The notes under the pieces: generated by a model
What the model was told of the DNA's origin: nothing
The model's input: only the letters and a program-made list of their open reading frames with translations
The model's database searches: none
In this document: positions 59,467-64,000 of the stretch, one piece after another
How the letters are laid out: the number at the start of each line of letters is the position of its first letter
How positions within the stretch are numbered: position 1 is the stretch's first letter
Assembly (NCBI GenBank): GCA_030522415.1
Contig: CM060113.1
Coordinates: 5,765,467-5,829,466, forward strand
Length of the DNA stretch: 64,000 nt
Direction: 5' to 3'
Source: Channallabes apus
Lineage: Eukaryota > Chordata > Actinopteri > Siluriformes > Clariidae
Program-made: the position numbers and the translations under genes

Positions 59467-59569
59467 ACTAATAGTTAACGGTTTTTGATGAGCAGAAACA
59501 TTTAAGTGTGACAAACATGCAAAAGAATAAGAAATCAGGAAGGGGCAAATAGTTTTTCACACCACTGTA

Positions 59570-60542
59570 TGTCCATCACTGTAATCAAACTGTTCAAATA
59601 ATCATGTAATGCCAAAACTATCACTCTATCCGTACAAAAACATGACTAACATGACACCTGAAGTATCGCCTAAAGTGCCATTTTAATGATACTTTTTCAT
59701 CTTTAATGATTTTTTTCAAAATAAAATGACAAAACAGAGCGTAACTTTTTTTTTTTTACTTTTTTTTGTTTTTACTCTGACCAGTCAGGGTTTTCTTTGT
59801 GGCATCACTTCAAAGCTTCCATCTTTCTGATGTTCTTTAAACACATAAGGAATTAAGAAAGAGCAAAAAGTGTAACAGAAACAAATGGAAATGTTTCCAC
59901 ATAATCGTCTCAGAAACTGTAACACTGATCTTCTAACACTACGCTAAGAGAAGTTTACTTAAAAAGTCCAAGTTCAAGTTGCGATCACGAATGTCTTTCA
60001 TGTAATGATACACACTTTAATAAACACTGATCCAGCAAATAAAATAAAAAAAACATATCAGCTGGTTTGTGCAAAAACAAAAACTGGACGTCTATCAGAC
60101 ATCTATTCCTCCAAATAAAAAATAGGAAAGAATTTTTTTTTTTAAAGGACATAATCGCCCACTTTCACTTTCTCGCATTCGTCTGTTACAGTCACGTCTC
60201 CAGTTTCTTTCCATCTTCTCACCTGCTTTACAGCCGTACGACACCATCGGCGTCTCACCGGACACCAGGACATTTTTCCTTCCTCATGTTTACAAGAGAA
60301 ATGTGGACATTTATGTGTAAATAAAGACTGACTTTCTCACTGCTAAACTAACGTCCAGAAATTTACTTCACTTTTAATACAAAAACATAAAACTGTAATA
60401 ATTAATATTACACGCTTTTCACTTAAGTAAAACATTTAAGCTTAATTAAAAAAAAATTAATTTAAATAATAAAAAAGAAAAGCAAATGAAATCCTGGAGA
60501 GACATTAAACCGGGGAGTTTAATTAGATGGAGGTGGGCGTGG
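59570..60542. other. Probable HNRNPH1 3' UTR and flank
   Basis: This lies downstream of the HNRNPH1 stop on the minus strand. It is AT-rich with long A/T runs and no supported gene. The boundary of the 3' untranslated region cannot be fixed here. Confidence 0.45.
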
Positions 60543-62996
<2,454 letters not shown>

Positions 62997-63462
62997 CTAC
63001 GGGGGGGGGTCAGAGGCACATCGCTGGAACCGCAGTACAGAAGCGGAACGAGATAAAGCATTGCTGCGTGCACAGGAAATAATAATAATAATAATAATAA
63101 ACCCTAAGAACTGCAGCACTGAATAATTGGCAATGACTCCGAAAATGTATTTAATGGAAACTTCAGTCAAACCCTCATTCAGCTTTTCTTATGGACACTT
63201 TTTATATCATTAACATTATTATTATTATTATAATAATAAAGATACACAGAGGTCACATTGGCAGAGTACAGAAAAATAAATAAATTAAAGACTTCAGTCT
63301 GTCTGACTCGGTGTTACCTGCGTTACCGCGTCCTCATGATCTGAAGTCTTCAATGTAGTGAAAGAGAAGGTGAGAGAAAAGAAATCCTTACAGCATCGAA
63401 CTTAGTGCTGAGTGAACATCCTAGTCATCAGAATCCCCGTCACACACGTGTACATTAAGATA

Positions 63463-63768
63463 CAGTGGTGCGAGAAAGTGTTTGCCCCCCCTTACCCATT
63501 TCTTAATTTTTTGGCATGTTTCACACTTCAAAGAGAACACAAGTTATCACACATCATGCAGTTTTTAAATGAAGGTTTTAATTATTAAGCGAAAACAAAA
63601 TCCCAAAACTACACATCCCCCGTGTAAAAAAAAAAAAAAGTGTATAACTGGTTGGGCAACTTTAGCAGCAACAACGGCAATCAAGCGTTTTCGATAACTT
63701 GTCCGTTACAGCACTGTGGAGGAATTTTGGCCCGCTCATCTTTGCAGAATTGTTGTAATTAAACCACA
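63463..63768 (-). mobile_element. Truncated Tc1-like element in an HNRNPH1 intron
   Basis: It starts with CAGTGGTGCGAGAAAGTGTT after a TA. It carries the last part of a transposase on the minus strand (near 63645-63765, matching the end of the copy at 56985), then stops. The terminal repeat differs from the 9941/56767 family by several bases, so it is a sister subfamily. Confidence 0.85.
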
Positions 63769-63769
63769 C

Positions 63770-64000
63770 TGGAGGGATTTTCTCCCTAATTTAGTCATGT
63801 CATTTTCCTCCCTGTCACTAGGGGGCTCCCAAATTAAGCTACTACCACTCAGACGGGAGGGCCGAAGACCATCATGTGTTTCCTCGGAACCATGTGACGC
63901 CACTGGCCGTTTTGTTTTGTTTTATTCAAACTGCTCGCTCACGCACCATTGGGAGCGTGTAACACACTCGGAGGACAGCGCTATCCACTCCTTCTGCTTG
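63770..64000 (-). repeat. Dispersed repeat, inverted relative to 505-800
   Basis: The end of the window, read on the minus strand, gives CAAGCAGAAGGAGTGGATAG, then CGCTGTCCTCCGAGTGTG and GTGAGCGAGCAG, matching about 680-755. It continues past the window edge. Confidence 0.6.

Larger units (their letters stand above)
56767..59567 (-). mobile_element. Tc1-like transposon, second copy, interrupted by a hAT element
   Basis: Same family as 9941-11559, with terminal repeats CAGTGGTGTGAAAAACTATT on both sides and TA flanks (56765-56766 and 59568-59569). The 1173-bp hAT element at 58294-59466 interrupts its 5' terminal repeat. Confidence 0.94.

Overview
The window looks like nuclear DNA of a teleost fish, probably an ostariophysan such as a catfish. 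The genes have short introns. There are many tRNA-headed SINE copies, several Tc1-like elements, hAT elements with perfect 8-bp target duplications, a DIRS-type element, and L2, L1/Tx1 and RTE LINEs. A novel immune-type receptor (NITR) gene is present, and RUFY1 lies next to HNRNPH1 as on human chromosome 5q35. The order-level placement is an inference from repeat types, not from a search.

Layout. 1-3300: AT-rich DNA with a SINE fragment, a dispersed repeat and a Tc1 relic. 3308-5030 (minus): a NITR gene in six exons, with one V domain, a transmembrane segment and two ITIM-like motifs. 6350-30100: a transposon-dominated block. An L2 LINE (minus, about 7.98-16.48 kb) is split by a DIRS-like element (9829-15525), and the left terminal repeat of that element is itself split by a Tc1 element (9941-11559). 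Next come a second Tc1 relic, a decayed Ty3/gypsy element, an L1-like LINE (plus), an inverted L1/Tx1-like LINE (minus) and a 1600-bp hAT element (27713-29312).

30666-42864 (plus) is the most unusual part. Two tandem units each encode a shortened Sec16-type central domain (COPII / ER exit site scaffold family) followed by a Pim-type serine/threonine kinase domain. Reading frame and splice phase hold across 13 exons in unit A and 14 in unit B. The last exon of unit A is in phase with the first exon of unit B, so both may belong to one large gene whose 5' end I cannot find.

45094-45165 is a tRNA-His(GTG) gene. 45623-55224 (plus) is RUFY1, 17 exons and 726 codons: a repeat-bearing N terminus, a RUN domain, coiled coils and a FYVE zinc finger that binds PI3P on early endosomes. 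It converges with the 3' part of HNRNPH1 (minus, 60543-62996, six exons visible, 5' part outside the window). Between them lies a second copy of the Tc1 element seen at 9.9 kb, carrying a hAT element inside it. The genes are not functionally linked in any obvious way, and RUFY1-HNRNPH1 adjacency is conserved vertebrate synteny.
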